Assembly: GCA_965215355.1 (NCBI GenBank) | Contig: CBDCDJ010000007.1 | Location: forward strand, 744,001-808,000 | Direction of reading: 5' to 3' | Origin: CBDCDJ01 sp965215355 | GTDB taxonomy: Bacteria > Deinococcota > Deinococci > Deinococcales > Trueperaceae | Length of the DNA: 64,000 bases | Shown: piece by piece, positions 50,085 to 59,363 of the stretch | Layout: each line of letters begins with the position of its first letter | Numbering within the stretch: position 1 is the first letter of the stretch | Translations under genes and position numbers: made by a program | The notes under the pieces: generated by a model | The model's database searches: none | What the model saw: only the letters and a program-made list of their open reading frames with translations | Told to the model about the DNA's origin: nothing

Positions 50085-50138
50085 ATGGCGATACTGAAAA
50101 AGAAGAATGAAATGTTTCTGTTACTATTGTTGAAGTGA
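50085..50138 (+). CDS. Micro-ORF (17 aa) overlapping the DUF4917 start
   Basis: ATG 50085 has AAAGG seven bases upstream and reads MAILKKKNEMFLLLLLK, stopping at TGA 50136-50138 within the GTGATG start of the SIR2-like gene. It would couple translation of the two. The basic-then-hydrophobic sequence could also be a tiny membrane peptide. Support is only positional. Confidence 0.25.
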   Translation: MAILKKKNEMFLLLLLK

Positions 50139-51205
50139 TGCAGACATCAAGAGATCTAATTCTTTTTGCAGATGTAGACGAAAAAGCTCGTACAAACATC
50201 CTTTTAGGAAACGGTTTTAGCATTGGCGTTCACCCGCTCTTTAGCTACGCCTCACTGCGTCAAGTAGCAGTAGATAATGGTTATCTAACAGATAAGGATA
50301 TTGAACTTTTCAACAAATTCAATACGTCTGATTTTGAGCGGTTGATGAGACTACTACTTGATGCAATGGAAGTGAATAGAATTTTGGGAATTGAAGACAG
50401 TTTGTTGGAAAAACGATATAGAACAATGAGAGATGCACTTGTCAAAAGTGTCGAAACAATCCATCCTTCTTACGATGATGTCAGACAATACTGGCTTGAA
50501 GCCGTCGCTGCTGAACTAAAAACCTATTGCAAAGTGTTTACTACAAATTACGACCTGTTACTTTACTGGGCTTTGGGTAGCACAGAGTTTCGAGGGTTCA
50601 CAGACTTTTTTTGGTCAGGAAAGCTTAGATTTGATTCTCTTAATGTGGAGAAATGGGATGAAGGTGTCGTTGAGGTGTACTATCTGCACGGTGCGCTATT
50701 TATATTCTCTGATGCCACCACAATATACAAACTGAAACGCACAATGGTTAACAGATTACAAGACCATATTAGAAGCTTCATCAGGTGGAGACGTACTTTG
50801 CCACTCTTTGTGTCAGAGGGAGATTGGAGACAAAAAATAAATGCGATAACCCGAAGCCCGTACCTAACTTTTGCATTTAACAGTTTCAACAGAATTCAGC
50901 GTGGTTTGGTGATATACGGACACTCACTAGATGCAAAGTCCGATGCTCATATTCTTGGTGCAATTAACCAGAATTCTAACTTAGAAGTCGTAGCTATTTC
51001 GATTTTCACTAAAGACAAAAGTCACAGCGATGTTGATGAAGCAATGGAGGAGTACCAACAAAAGCTGAGGCCTTATTTACAGCAGGGGGGCACTCTGCAG
51101 TTTTTTGGTTATGAGTCTTCTCCCTTTTTATATAGTCGGCCTGGTACGGCAACGATTGGTGAGGTTTTTGATGATTGGCCTGACGAGGAAGATCTTCCGT
51201 TCTAG
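50135..51205 (+). CDS. DUF4917 family protein with SIR2-like fold, AT-rich insert
   Basis: 356 residues. Motifs of the SIR2-like NAD-binding fold: ILLGNGFSIGVHP near the N-terminus, KVFTTNYDLLLYWAL (T-T-N-Y-D, typical), VYYLHGALFIF (His-Gly), and late LVIYGHSLDAKSDAHILGAI. I recognise this as DUF4917 from memory. SIR2-like domains in bacterial defence systems destroy NAD+ on phage infection; here no partner gene is seen, so a stand-alone defence role is inference. GC is far below the flanks (about 33-43% on sampled lines) and CTCGAG is absent, so it was acquired. TACTAT lies seven bases before GTG 50135 (leaderless); ATG 50138 is an alternative. Confidence 0.75.
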   Translation: MMQTSRDLILFADVDEKARTNILLGNGFSIGVHPLFSYASLRQVAVDNGYLTDKDIELFNKFNTSDFERLMRLLLDAMEVNRILGIEDSLLEKRYRTMRDALVKSVETIHPSYDDVRQYWLEAVAAELKTYCKVFTTNYDLLLYWALGSTEFRGFTDFFWSGKLRFDSLNVEKWDEGVVEVYYLHGALFIFSDATTIYKLKRTMVNRLQDHIRSFIRWRRTLPLFVSEGDWRQKINAITRSPYLTFAFNSFNRIQRGLVIYGHSLDAKSDAHILGAINQNSNLEVVAISIFTKDKSHSDVDEAMEEYQQKLRPYLQQGGTLQFFGYESSPFLYSRPGTATIGEVFDDWPDEEDLPF

Positions 51206-51275
51206 GCTTTTATTTTGTTCCTGCTACTTATTTTAGAGACAGCCTGTCAAGCTTCGGCTGTGACATACTTACCTC

Positions 51276-51845
51276 GTGGAAACCCTTCTCTACCTCGCCC
51301 TCGGCGTGGGTTTGAGCGCGGCGAGCGGCTTTCGCGTGTTCGTGCCGCCGCTGGTCTTGAGCGTGCTGGCGCAAACGACAAGTCTCGAGCTGCCCGCCAA
51401 CCTCGACTGGGCCGGTACGCCATTGGCGACGACCGTGTTCGCCGCGGCGACGTTTATAGAGGTGTTGGCTTACTACCTCCCCTGGATTGACAACCTGCTC
51501 GACACCTTAGCCGTGCCTGCGGCCCTCGTCGCCGGTACGCTGACGACCTACGCCTTCGGCTTTCAGTTGGACGAAGGCGCGCGCTGGGCGCTGGCTTTGA
51601 TTGCCGGGGGCGGCGCGGCGGGCGGCGTCCAAGCCTTGACGACGGTGACGCGGCTGGTCTCGAGCACCACCACCGGCGGCCTGGGCAACCCGGTCGTGTC
51701 GACGGTCGAAAACGTGGCGGCGACGCTTCTGTCTGTAGTAGCCGTCTTTTTCCCGCTCATCGCCGTTTTGCTGGTCGCGGCCCTGCTCGTCGTCGCGGCG
51801 CGGCGGGTGGGACGGTGGCGACGGCGGCGCGAGGTGCAAACTTAG
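51276..51845 (+). CDS. DUF4126 domain membrane protein
   Basis: 189 residues, about five TM segments. Family look: LYLALGVGLSAASGFRVFVP and PPLVLSVLA at the start, FAAATFIEVLAYYLPWIDNL, then a Gly/Ala-rich AGGGAAGGVQALTTVTR and a TM-rich C-terminus ending in a basic tail. Function unknown. GTG 51276 has CATACT six bases upstream, a possible leaderless start. It ends 4 bases into the convergent endonuclease III gene. Confidence 0.85.
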   Translation: METLLYLALGVGLSAASGFRVFVPPLVLSVLAQTTSLELPANLDWAGTPLATTVFAAATFIEVLAYYLPWIDNLLDTLAVPAALVAGTLTTYAFGFQLDEGARWALALIAGGGAAGGVQALTTVTRLVSSTTTGGLGNPVVSTVENVAATLLSVVAVFFPLIAVLLVAALLVVAARRVGRWRRRREVQT

Positions 51846-52543
51846 GGTCGACTCGTTTTATCTTTGGGCGCTCGGTTTTCCTGGTACCAGTCGCACAGGT
51901 CGGTCAGTGGGCACTTGTAGCAGCGCGGGTTGCTCCACACGCAAATTTGCTGCCCGTGCCGCAGCATGTCGATGTGCAGGGTGTAGAGAATTGCAGCATC
52001 TTGCGGGAACAGCTCGAGCAACTCCTTGTGCGCCTTTTCCGCCGAAACCTTCGGGCCTATCAAACCCAAACGCCCGCTGACCCGGTGGACGTGGGTGTCG
52101 ACCGGCAAAATCGGCTTGTGAAAACAAAACAGCAGCACGAGCGAGGCCGTTTTCAGCCCCACGCCGGGCAAGGAGATGAGCCACTCGAGGCCGTCCTCGA
52201 CCTCCAGGTCCGCCAAAAAGTCGATGTTCGCCGCGCCACGTTCGTCGATGATGCGCTCGAGAGTTTTTTTGATGTTGGGCGCTTTGCTGCCCGGATAGCG
52301 CGACGAGGAAATCGCCTCGGTGAGGTCGTCTACGGGCGCGTCGCGGACGCCTTCCCAAGTTTTGAACCGTTCCAACATCCGCGTGTAAGCGAGTTCTTCG
52401 TCCTTGTGCGTGGTGCGGTGCGAGAGCATGGTCGAAAGCAGTTCGTGCATCGGCTCGCGCCGCGGCGTCGTGTCGCGCGCGCCGTAGGTGGCGACGAGGC
52501 GGTCGTAAACCTCACGGGCTTTTGGGGGGCTGTTTTCCCACAT
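51842..52543 (-). CDS. nth: Endonuclease III (HhH-GPD DNA glycosylase)
   Basis: Base-excision glycosylase/AP-lyase for oxidised pyrimidines. The helix-hairpin-helix is LPGVGLKTASLVLLF with the catalytic Lys, followed by LPVDTHVHRVSGRLG with the catalytic Asp. The C-terminal [4Fe-4S] cysteines are spaced C-x6-C-x2-C-x5-C (CVWSNPRCYKCPLTDLC). 233 residues. TATCTT ends five bases before ATG 52543, suggesting a leaderless mRNA. Deinococcus has several such enzymes; this fits one of them. Confidence 0.93.
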   Translation of the reverse strand: MWENSPPKAREVYDRLVATYGARDTTPRREPMHELLSTMLSHRTTHKDEELAYTRMLERFKTWEGVRDAPVDDLTEAISSSRYPGSKAPNIKKTLERIIDERGAANIDFLADLEVEDGLEWLISLPGVGLKTASLVLLFCFHKPILPVDTHVHRVSGRLGLIGPKVSAEKAHKELLELFPQDAAILYTLHIDMLRHGQQICVWSNPRCYKCPLTDLCDWYQENRAPKDKTSRP

Positions 52544-52587
52544 GCCTCAAGATAGGCAATCAGGCACACAGAGAGGTGTAACGAAGA

Positions 52588-52713
52588 CTAAGTTCGGGCT
52601 GGCTTCTCACGTTTCGCCCGCACGAGCAGGAGCGCAGGCGAGCGCGACATCTCCGCAAAGCCTTCGGGGTCGATGTTTCGGTAAGTGTCGGTGGGGACGG
52701 GCTCGAGCCGCAC
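52588..52713 (-). pseudogene. Fragment of a rhodanese-like domain
   Basis: From GTG 52713 the minus strand reads 41 residues including PTDTYRNIDPEGFAEMSRSP and ALLLVRA, then stops. Y-x-(N/D)-I-x-P-E-x-F-A-E-x-x-x-x-P-x-x-LL-(V)-(D)-VR is how rhodanese domains begin, so this looks like an N-terminal remnant whose rest was lost. It is in frame with, and right after, the stop of the TPR gene. A tiny functional protein is not excluded. Confidence 0.35.
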
Positions 52714-52746
52714 CTTCCTCGGTACTTTTCGGTCCTCGTCACTCTC

Positions 52747-54762
52747 CTACTCCGGCCAGCCCGGAAACCGCCCGCCCGCCGGGACGAGCACGGCGCTGTA
52801 GCGGATTTTCAGCGGGTAGTAGCGCGCCAACTCCTCTTCGGTAAAGTCGGCGTAGCCGAGGTCCACGGGGTTGCCGTTCGCGTCCTTGACGATGACCATG
52901 AGGTTGCTCACCCCCCGGCCCCAATCGACCGCGCCGTACTGCGAAAACGATGACAGAGTTTGCTCGTCCTCGACCGCGCCGGCGCTCGAGAAGCTCAAGC
53001 CGGACGCGTCGCTGCAGGCCGGTTTGACCGAGATGTCGTCGGGCACAAGGCAGACCTGAAGCTGTACGGGGTCGCCGCCCGGTTTTTCCAACACCTCGGC
53101 GCGCTGGTAGAGCGTGCCCCCGGCGTAGTCGACGGGCGCTTCTAAGTTTTGAGACAAGTTGCTGGCACTCTTGAAAAAGCTGACCGCGCCGTTGTCCGCC
53201 GCACTGTCCGTCCCGAAAGTGCGGGTCACGTCGAGCAGTACGAGAGCAGGTCCGCCACTTGCCGCGGGTGCTGGCGCGGGTGCTGGTGGCGCGACGGCCT
53301 GGGTCGGTGGGGCGGGCGCAGGTGCGGGCGGTGCCGGTTCAGGCTCGGGTTGAACCACGACGGGCGGCGTCGGCTCGGCCGGGGCGGGTACCGGAGGCAC
53401 GGGGGGTGCTGGGGCTGTTTCGGCTGGTGTAGTTTCGGCCGGTGTAGTCTCAGCAGGTAGGGCAGTGTTTGTGGCTGTCTCCGGGGCGGGCGTTGGGGGT
53501 GTCACGGCTTCGGCGGGCGCGGTTTCAGTTGAAGCTGTCTCGGTAGCCCCTGTTTGGTCAGCCCCTGTTTCGGCGGATGTCGTCTCGGTGGTTTCTGCCG
53601 GTACGGCTTCGTTAGAGGCCAGCGGCGGCAGCTCGACCGGCTGGCCCGCGAGCCGCCCCGACTCCTGGTAAAAGTAGCGGTAAGCTTCGACGTCGGGTTG
53701 AAGCGTGTACGCCCGCCGGTAAGCTGCCAACGCCTCGGGGTAAGCGCCGCTCTCAAAGCGTACCCGCCCGAGCCAGGCCCAGGCCTCGGCGTAGTCGGGG
53801 TTGGCCCGCGTCGCGTTTGCAAACCTGTCGCCCGCCTGCGTTTTGTCGCCCGAGGTGTAGAGGTTGACACCCTCTTCGAACGCAGTGTAGGCGTCGACCC
53901 CCCACTCCGCTTGGTTTTGGGCGACTTTCAAAAAGTAAGCCGCGGTGTCGTCGCTGGGGTCCAGGGCGGCGGCGCGTGCCCAGTAGACCGCGGCGTCCGC
54001 GGGCTGGCGCAGCTCCAAACCGGTCCGGCCCGCCCACACGAAGGCCTTGAAATAGTCGGGGTTGGCGCGGGTCGCCTCGGCAAAGGCGAGCCAGGCTTGG
54101 TCGAGCTGGCCGCTGTAGTACAGCGACAAACCGCGGTAATAGGCGTCGCTGGCCCGCTGCCCATAAGTCTGCGCGTCCTGGATGGACTCGACGTAGCGCC
54201 GGTAGTTCGGGTTGTCCGGGTGCCGGGCGGCGAGGTCTTGGAACAGGGCGAGGGCCGTCGCCTCTTCCCCGACGGTTTGGTAGCTCAGGGCGAGTTGAAC
54301 TTTGGTGTCCTCTTGCGTGGGGTCCAAGTCGACGACGGTCTGGTAGTAGCCGATGGCGTCGCGGTACTGCCGCGCCGCGTACTTGGTGTAACCGAGCTGG
54401 TTGCCGAGTTCGACGAGGCTTTGGGCGGCCGCCTCGTCGATTCTGCCGCCGTAGGTCTCGTAAGCCAGCCAGGCTTGCCAAGCTTGCTCGAGCAAGTTGA
54501 CCTGGGCGTACGTTTCGGCAAGGAACCTGTAAGGCTCCGGGCTCGTCGGTGAGGCGGTGCGCGCCTCGACGCCGTAGGTAACAGCTTGTTTCCACAAGGG
54601 TTTGTCGATGAAGTTCGCGCTGTATGTCGCTTGGGCCTCAGCCGCTGCGGCGCGCCCTTGTTGCAGCGCGGCCTGCGCGGCAGGCGTCATCGGGGCTTGG
54701 GCGAAAGTGCTGCCCCAAGCGAGCAGCAGCGTAAAGACGACGGAGCGTAAAAAGGTGGGCAT
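52747..54762 (-). CDS. Exported TPR protein with Pro/Thr-rich linker
   Basis: 671 residues. Signal peptide (MPTFLRSVVFTLLLAWGSTFAQA). Residues ~40-390 hold about eight tetratricopeptide repeats (e.g. AIGYYQTVVDLDPTQEDTKV; AWLAFAEATRANPDYFKAFV; ALAAYRRAYTLQPDVEAYR), a protein-docking scaffold. Residues ~395-520 are a low-complexity linker of Pro/Ala/Thr/Glu with repeats of TPAE and PAP. A C-terminal ~150-residue domain (VLLDVTRTFGTD ... GVSNLMVIVKDANGNPVDLG) is probably beta-rich with two Cys. Likely a cell-envelope assembly factor. ATG 54762, after GAGGACC, is preferred to the ATG at 54780. Confidence 0.85.
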   Translation of the reverse strand: MPTFLRSVVFTLLLAWGSTFAQAPMTPAAQAALQQGRAAAAEAQATYSANFIDKPLWKQAVTYGVEARTASPTSPEPYRFLAETYAQVNLLEQAWQAWLAYETYGGRIDEAAAQSLVELGNQLGYTKYAARQYRDAIGYYQTVVDLDPTQEDTKVQLALSYQTVGEEATALALFQDLAARHPDNPNYRRYVESIQDAQTYGQRASDAYYRGLSLYYSGQLDQAWLAFAEATRANPDYFKAFVWAGRTGLELRQPADAAVYWARAAALDPSDDTAAYFLKVAQNQAEWGVDAYTAFEEGVNLYTSGDKTQAGDRFANATRANPDYAEAWAWLGRVRFESGAYPEALAAYRRAYTLQPDVEAYRYFYQESGRLAGQPVELPPLASNEAVPAETTETTSAETGADQTGATETASTETAPAEAVTPPTPAPETATNTALPAETTPAETTPAETAPAPPVPPVPAPAEPTPPVVVQPEPEPAPPAPAPAPPTQAVAPPAPAPAPAASGGPALVLLDVTRTFGTDSAADNGAVSFFKSASNLSQNLEAPVDYAGGTLYQRAEVLEKPGGDPVQLQVCLVPDDISVKPACSDASGLSFSSAGAVEDEQTLSSFSQYGAVDWGRGVSNLMVIVKDANGNPVDLGYADFTEEELARYYPLKIRYSAVLVPAGGRFPGWPE

Positions 54763-54779
54763 TGTAAGGTCCTCGTTCA

Positions 54780-54811
54780 TAAATCCTCAGTCAAGTAAAT
54801 CTTCAGTCAAG
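54780..54811. repeat. 16-bp tandem repeat upstream of the TPR gene
   Basis: TAAATCCTCAGTCAAG and TAAATCTTCAGTCAAG follow each other at 54780-54795 and 54796-54811 (one mismatch). On the minus strand each contains CTTGACT, so it gives two -35-like TTGACT boxes just before the TPR gene. Apart from this, the 248-base gap 54763-55010 shows no clear feature; a G/C-rich stretch folds loosely but fits no riboswitch I know. Confidence 0.45.
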
Positions 54812-55010
54812 GATAGACTGTCCCCGCGCCTGGAGAGTTGCGCGGAAGTTACCGACTTAGAACCTAACACCCCCGCCGGTGAGAAACCGTGCGTCTTGCT
54901 GATGAAGATGAAGCCTCCGAAGCCGTTCCGTGGCCTGTCGGCTCGCTGGCCGTAGCGACTTTCGCTAGGAGGCTGTGGAGCCCGTCCTCGTTTGGAGCCG
55001 AGACGTGACC

Positions 55011-56372
55011 TCAGTCACCGAGTACCGCCTGCTTCTCAGTAAACGCCACCCGCACCGCCTGGGCCAACACACCCATACCCTCGTCGATTTGCTCGTCCGT
55101 CAAGTCCAGCGGCGGCAATAGTCGGATACAGTTGCTGTAGAGCCCCGCGCGCAAGACGAGAAGGCCGCGTTTAAGGGCTTCGCTGGTGACGTTGACAACC
55201 TCTTGGGCGACAACGGGTTTTTTAGAACCTTGGTCTTGCACGAACTCCACCGCGAGCATCGGGCCTAGTCCGCGCACGTCGCCCACATAGTCGTTCTCGG
55301 CTTGAAGTGCCAGCAAGTGCCCGCGCAGCCGCTCGCCGACCTGGTTGGCCCTCTTCAAAAATTCGGGCGTGTTGATGATTTTGACGGCCTCTATCGCCGC
55401 GACGCAAGCCAAGGGGTTGCCGCTGTAGGTGCCGCCCAAACCGCCGGGGTGCGGCGCGTTCATGATTTCGGCTCGTCCGACGACCGCCGAAATGGGCATC
55501 CCCGCGCCGAGCGACTTCGCGGTGGTTAAGAGGTCGGGCGTCACGCCGTAGTGCTCCACGGCGAACAGCTTGCCGGTGCGCCCCATGCCGCACTGGATTT
55601 CGTCGGCAATCATCACCATGCCGTGTTCACTGCACAGTTCGCGGATGCGTTTTAAGAAACGCGGCGGCGTCGGCAAAAAACCGCCCTCGCCCTGGACGGG
55701 TTCGACGACGACCGCGGCGACCGCGCTCGGGTCGACCTGAGCGACTAGGGCGTGCTCGAGGCCCTGAATCGCGAAATCCACGAACTGCTCGTCGGTCAAC
55801 CCGTCCGGTTTGCGGTAAAGATTCGGGAAGGGCAGCCGGTACACCTCGGGCGCGAATGGGGCGAAGCCCTTTTTGAACAGGGCGTACTTGCTCGTCATCG
55901 TCAACGTGAGGTTGGTGCGCCCGTGGTACGCGCCCTCGAACACGATGACGGCGGGCCGACCCGTGTACGACCGCGCGATGTTCACCGCCGTCTCGACCGC
56001 CTCGGCCCCGCTGTTCATAAAGGTTGCCTTGGCCGGGCCTTCAACAGGCGCGACCTCGCACAAGAGTTCTGCGAGTTCGACCATGCTTTCCGAGGTCGCC
56101 ACGATGGCGCAGGGGTGGATGATTTTGTCGGCCTGTTCTTTGATGGCGTCCACGACAGTTTGCGGCGTGTGCCCCACCGCCATCATGCCGATGCCGCCCG
56201 CGAAGTCGAGGAGGGTGTTGCCGTCTACGTCGACAACGGCCGCGCCGTGCGCCCGCTCGACGGCGACGGATGTGAGCTTTGCCGCCCCGCGCGGCGTCAC
56301 GGCCTCGCGCCGCGCGACGATTGCCCGGCTTTTCGGCCCCGGAACTTCGGTGACGAGGTGGATGGTCGCCAT
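55011..56372 (-). CDS. gabT: Class III aminotransferase, GabT-like (4-aminobutyrate transaminase)
   Basis: 453-residue PLP enzyme. NSGAEAVETAVNIARSYTGR and YHGRTNLTLTMTSK are the GABA-transaminase type motifs; the PLP pocket shows EPVQGEGGF, ADEIQCGMGRTG and the Schiff-base Lys in TTAKSLGAGMPISAV; the C-terminus has LGPMLAVEFV. It converts 4-aminobutyrate (or a close omega-amino acid) and 2-oxoglutarate. Third gene of an operon after another aminotransferase and a cupin. ATG 56372 has AAAGGA; the ATG two codons upstream is an alternative. It overlaps nothing downstream. Confidence 0.9.
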   Translation of the reverse strand: MATIHLVTEVPGPKSRAIVARREAVTPRGAAKLTSVAVERAHGAAVVDVDGNTLLDFAGGIGMMAVGHTPQTVVDAIKEQADKIIHPCAIVATSESMVELAELLCEVAPVEGPAKATFMNSGAEAVETAVNIARSYTGRPAVIVFEGAYHGRTNLTLTMTSKYALFKKGFAPFAPEVYRLPFPNLYRKPDGLTDEQFVDFAIQGLEHALVAQVDPSAVAAVVVEPVQGEGGFLPTPPRFLKRIRELCSEHGMVMIADEIQCGMGRTGKLFAVEHYGVTPDLLTTAKSLGAGMPISAVVGRAEIMNAPHPGGLGGTYSGNPLACVAAIEAVKIINTPEFLKRANQVGERLRGHLLALQAENDYVGDVRGLGPMLAVEFVQDQGSKKPVVAQEVVNVTSEALKRGLLVLRAGLYSNCIRLLPPLDLTDEQIDEGMGVLAQAVRVAFTEKQAVLGD

Positions 56373-56374
56373 GT

Positions 56375-56737
56375 TCAAATCCTTTCAATGTCTATAACCG
56401 TACGCTCGTTTGAAACGTTGCCCGTGTTGAGCGTCGTATTCGGCTCGACGAGCATCACTTCGACCTCGTGTTCGGCGTAGGGTTGGTGTTCGGTGCCTGC
56501 GGGGACGATGACGAATTCGCCCGCGTTTACCTTAATTTCGCCGTCGCGCAAGCGCAGGATGAAGCTCCCCTTGACGACGTAGAAAAGTTCGTCCTCTTTC
56601 TCGTGCCGGTGCCAAACGAATTCCCCTTGGAACTTGACGAGCTTGACGGCCGTCGCGTTGACTTCACCGACGAGTTTCGGGTGCCAGTGGTCGGAGAAAG
56701 TGGCGAGCTTGGCGGTCAGGTTGACTTTCTCAATCAT
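56375..56737 (-). CDS. Small cupin-domain protein
   Basis: 120-residue single cupin. Metal ligands of motif 1 are in VWHRHEKEDELFYVVKGSF (His, His, Glu) and motif 2 in GEFVIVPAGTEHQPYA (His). Proteins of this group can be dioxygenases, isomerases or binding proteins; placed between two class III aminotransferases, a role in handling an amino acid intermediate is plausible. It ends two bases before the gabT ATG. No clear ribosome-binding site besides AAGG. Confidence 0.85.
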   Translation of the reverse strand: MIEKVNLTAKLATFSDHWHPKLVGEVNATAVKLVKFQGEFVWHRHEKEDELFYVVKGSFILRLRDGEIKVNAGEFVIVPAGTEHQPYAEHEVEVMLVEPNTTLNTGNVSNERTVIDIERI

Positions 56738-56768
56738 GGGGTTTGCCTTATAAGGAGCAGGGGAGAGG

Positions 56769-58043
56769 TCACGCGGCGACGCCGCCCGCGACGCGCTCGA
56801 GCGCCCCCGCGAAAACCTCCAGCGCCGCGTCGATTTGCTCGGAGGTGACGACGAGCGGCGGAATCCAGCGAACCACGTTGCCGTAGGTGCCGCAGGTGAG
56901 GAGGAGCATTTTGTTTTCCAAGCACAGGGCGTGAACCGCTTTGCAGGTGTCCGGGGCGGGTTGTCCGTCCGCGCGGCTGAACTCGGTGCCGACCATGAGT
57001 CCGCGCCCGCGCACGTCGCCCAAAACGGGGTAGTCGCGTTGCAAGTCGCGCAGGCCGTTCATGAGTCGTTTGCCCATCTTCGCGGCGTTCTCGGGAAGTT
57101 TTTCCTCGAGCATCACCTCGACCGTCGCCTTGGCCGCTGCCAGCGGCAGGGCGCTGCCGCCGCCGTAGGTGCCGCCGTGGGTGCCGGGTTGCCATTTCTC
57201 CATGAGTTCACGCGGCGCGGCGACGGCGGAAATCGGCAAGCCGCTCCCGAGACCTTTCGCCATGATGACGATGTCGGGCGTGAGGTCGGCATGTTCGAAG
57301 CAAAACAGCTTGCCCGTGCGCCCGAAGCCGGTCTGCACCTCGTCCATCACCAACAACATGCCGTGCTCGTCGCAGATGCGGCGGAGTTCGTGCAGGAAGC
57401 GTGCAGGTGCGGGAACATAACCGCCCTCGCCCAAGACGGGCTCGATAATGATGGCGGCAGTTTCGCTCGGCGCGGTTTGGGTTTTCAGGAGGTGCTCGAG
57501 CTGCCGCACGCAAAACTCGACCGTCGTCTGTTCGTCCCAGCCGTAAAAGTAACTGTACGGGTAGGGCGTCACGAACACGCCGCCGGGCAGGGGTTGGTAG
57601 TGCTGCCGGTAGACGGTTTTTGAGGTCGTCATTGCCATCGTCTGCGCGGTGCGGCCGTGAAAACTCCCTTGAAACACGACGAGGTTCGTCCGCCCGGTCG
57701 CGTGCCGCGCGAGTTTCACCGCGGCCTCAGTCGCCTCCGCGCCGCTGTTGGAGAAAAAGAACGAGTCGATGGGGTCGGGCATAAGAACCCTGAGCGCGCT
57801 CGCCAACTCATGCGCCAACGGCAACGTGACGATGTTCATTTGCCCGAACAGGAGTTTTTCAGCTTGTTCCTGTATAGCTTTGACAACTTTCGGGTGACAG
57901 TGCCCGGTGTTCGTCACGCCGATGCCCGAGGTAAAATCCGTGTAGCGCGTCCCGTCCGCATCGTACAGGTAAATTCCCTCGCCCCGCACGGGCTTTACGG
58001 GGGTGAGGTGGGTCCAGACGGGTGAGAGATAGTTTGCGGTCAT
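56769..58043 (-). CDS. Class III aminotransferase (aspartate aminotransferase superfamily)
   Basis: 424-residue PLP enzyme, a paralogue of the GabT-like gene of the same operon. Motifs: FFSNSGAEATEAAVKLARH, FQGSFHGRTAQTMAMT, IIEPVLGEGGY, MDEVQTGFGRTGKLF and the PLP Lys in IMAKGLGSGLPISAV; LMVGTEF near the end. The specific amino donor cannot be told; ornithine, GABA and beta-alanine types all look alike here. First gene of the operon, 31 bases from the cupin. GAAGG precedes its ATG. Confidence 0.88.
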   Translation of the reverse strand: MTANYLSPVWTHLTPVKPVRGEGIYLYDADGTRYTDFTSGIGVTNTGHCHPKVVKAIQEQAEKLLFGQMNIVTLPLAHELASALRVLMPDPIDSFFFSNSGAEATEAAVKLARHATGRTNLVVFQGSFHGRTAQTMAMTTSKTVYRQHYQPLPGGVFVTPYPYSYFYGWDEQTTVEFCVRQLEHLLKTQTAPSETAAIIIEPVLGEGGYVPAPARFLHELRRICDEHGMLLVMDEVQTGFGRTGKLFCFEHADLTPDIVIMAKGLGSGLPISAVAAPRELMEKWQPGTHGGTYGGGSALPLAAAKATVEVMLEEKLPENAAKMGKRLMNGLRDLQRDYPVLGDVRGRGLMVGTEFSRADGQPAPDTCKAVHALCLENKMLLLTCGTYGNVVRWIPPLVVTSEQIDAALEVFAGALERVAGGVAA

Positions 58044-58094
58044 GCTCGACCTTCTTTCGCAAAACGTTGTTATCAGCTTACCCCGTCTCGAGGC

Positions 58095-58108
58095 TTCGAT
58101 TCATCGAA
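58095..58108. promoter_or_regulatory. Inverted repeat in front of the aminotransferase operon
   Basis: TTCGAT-TC-ATCGAA is a 14-base palindrome, 52 bases upstream of the aminotransferase start in the 81-base gap after ackA. It may be an operator for this operon. Nothing else is visible there. Confidence 0.35.
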
Positions 58109-58124
58109 TCGGACGCCAAGCTTG

Positions 58125-59355
<1,231 letters not shown>

Positions 59356-59363
<8 letters not shown>

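Noticed and set aside
53270..53480. Simple repeats as a possible CRISPR or minisatellite
   Set aside because: They are codon repeats of the Pro/Ala/Thr-rich linker in the TPR protein, not spaced identical repeats. No CRISPR array was seen anywhere.
53554..54552. 332-codon open frame on the plus strand
   Set aside because: Antisense to the TPR repeats; composition is typical of a shadow.
54812..55010. Possible riboswitch upstream of the TPR gene
   Set aside because: GC-rich pairings exist but no consensus core of a known class could be recognised.
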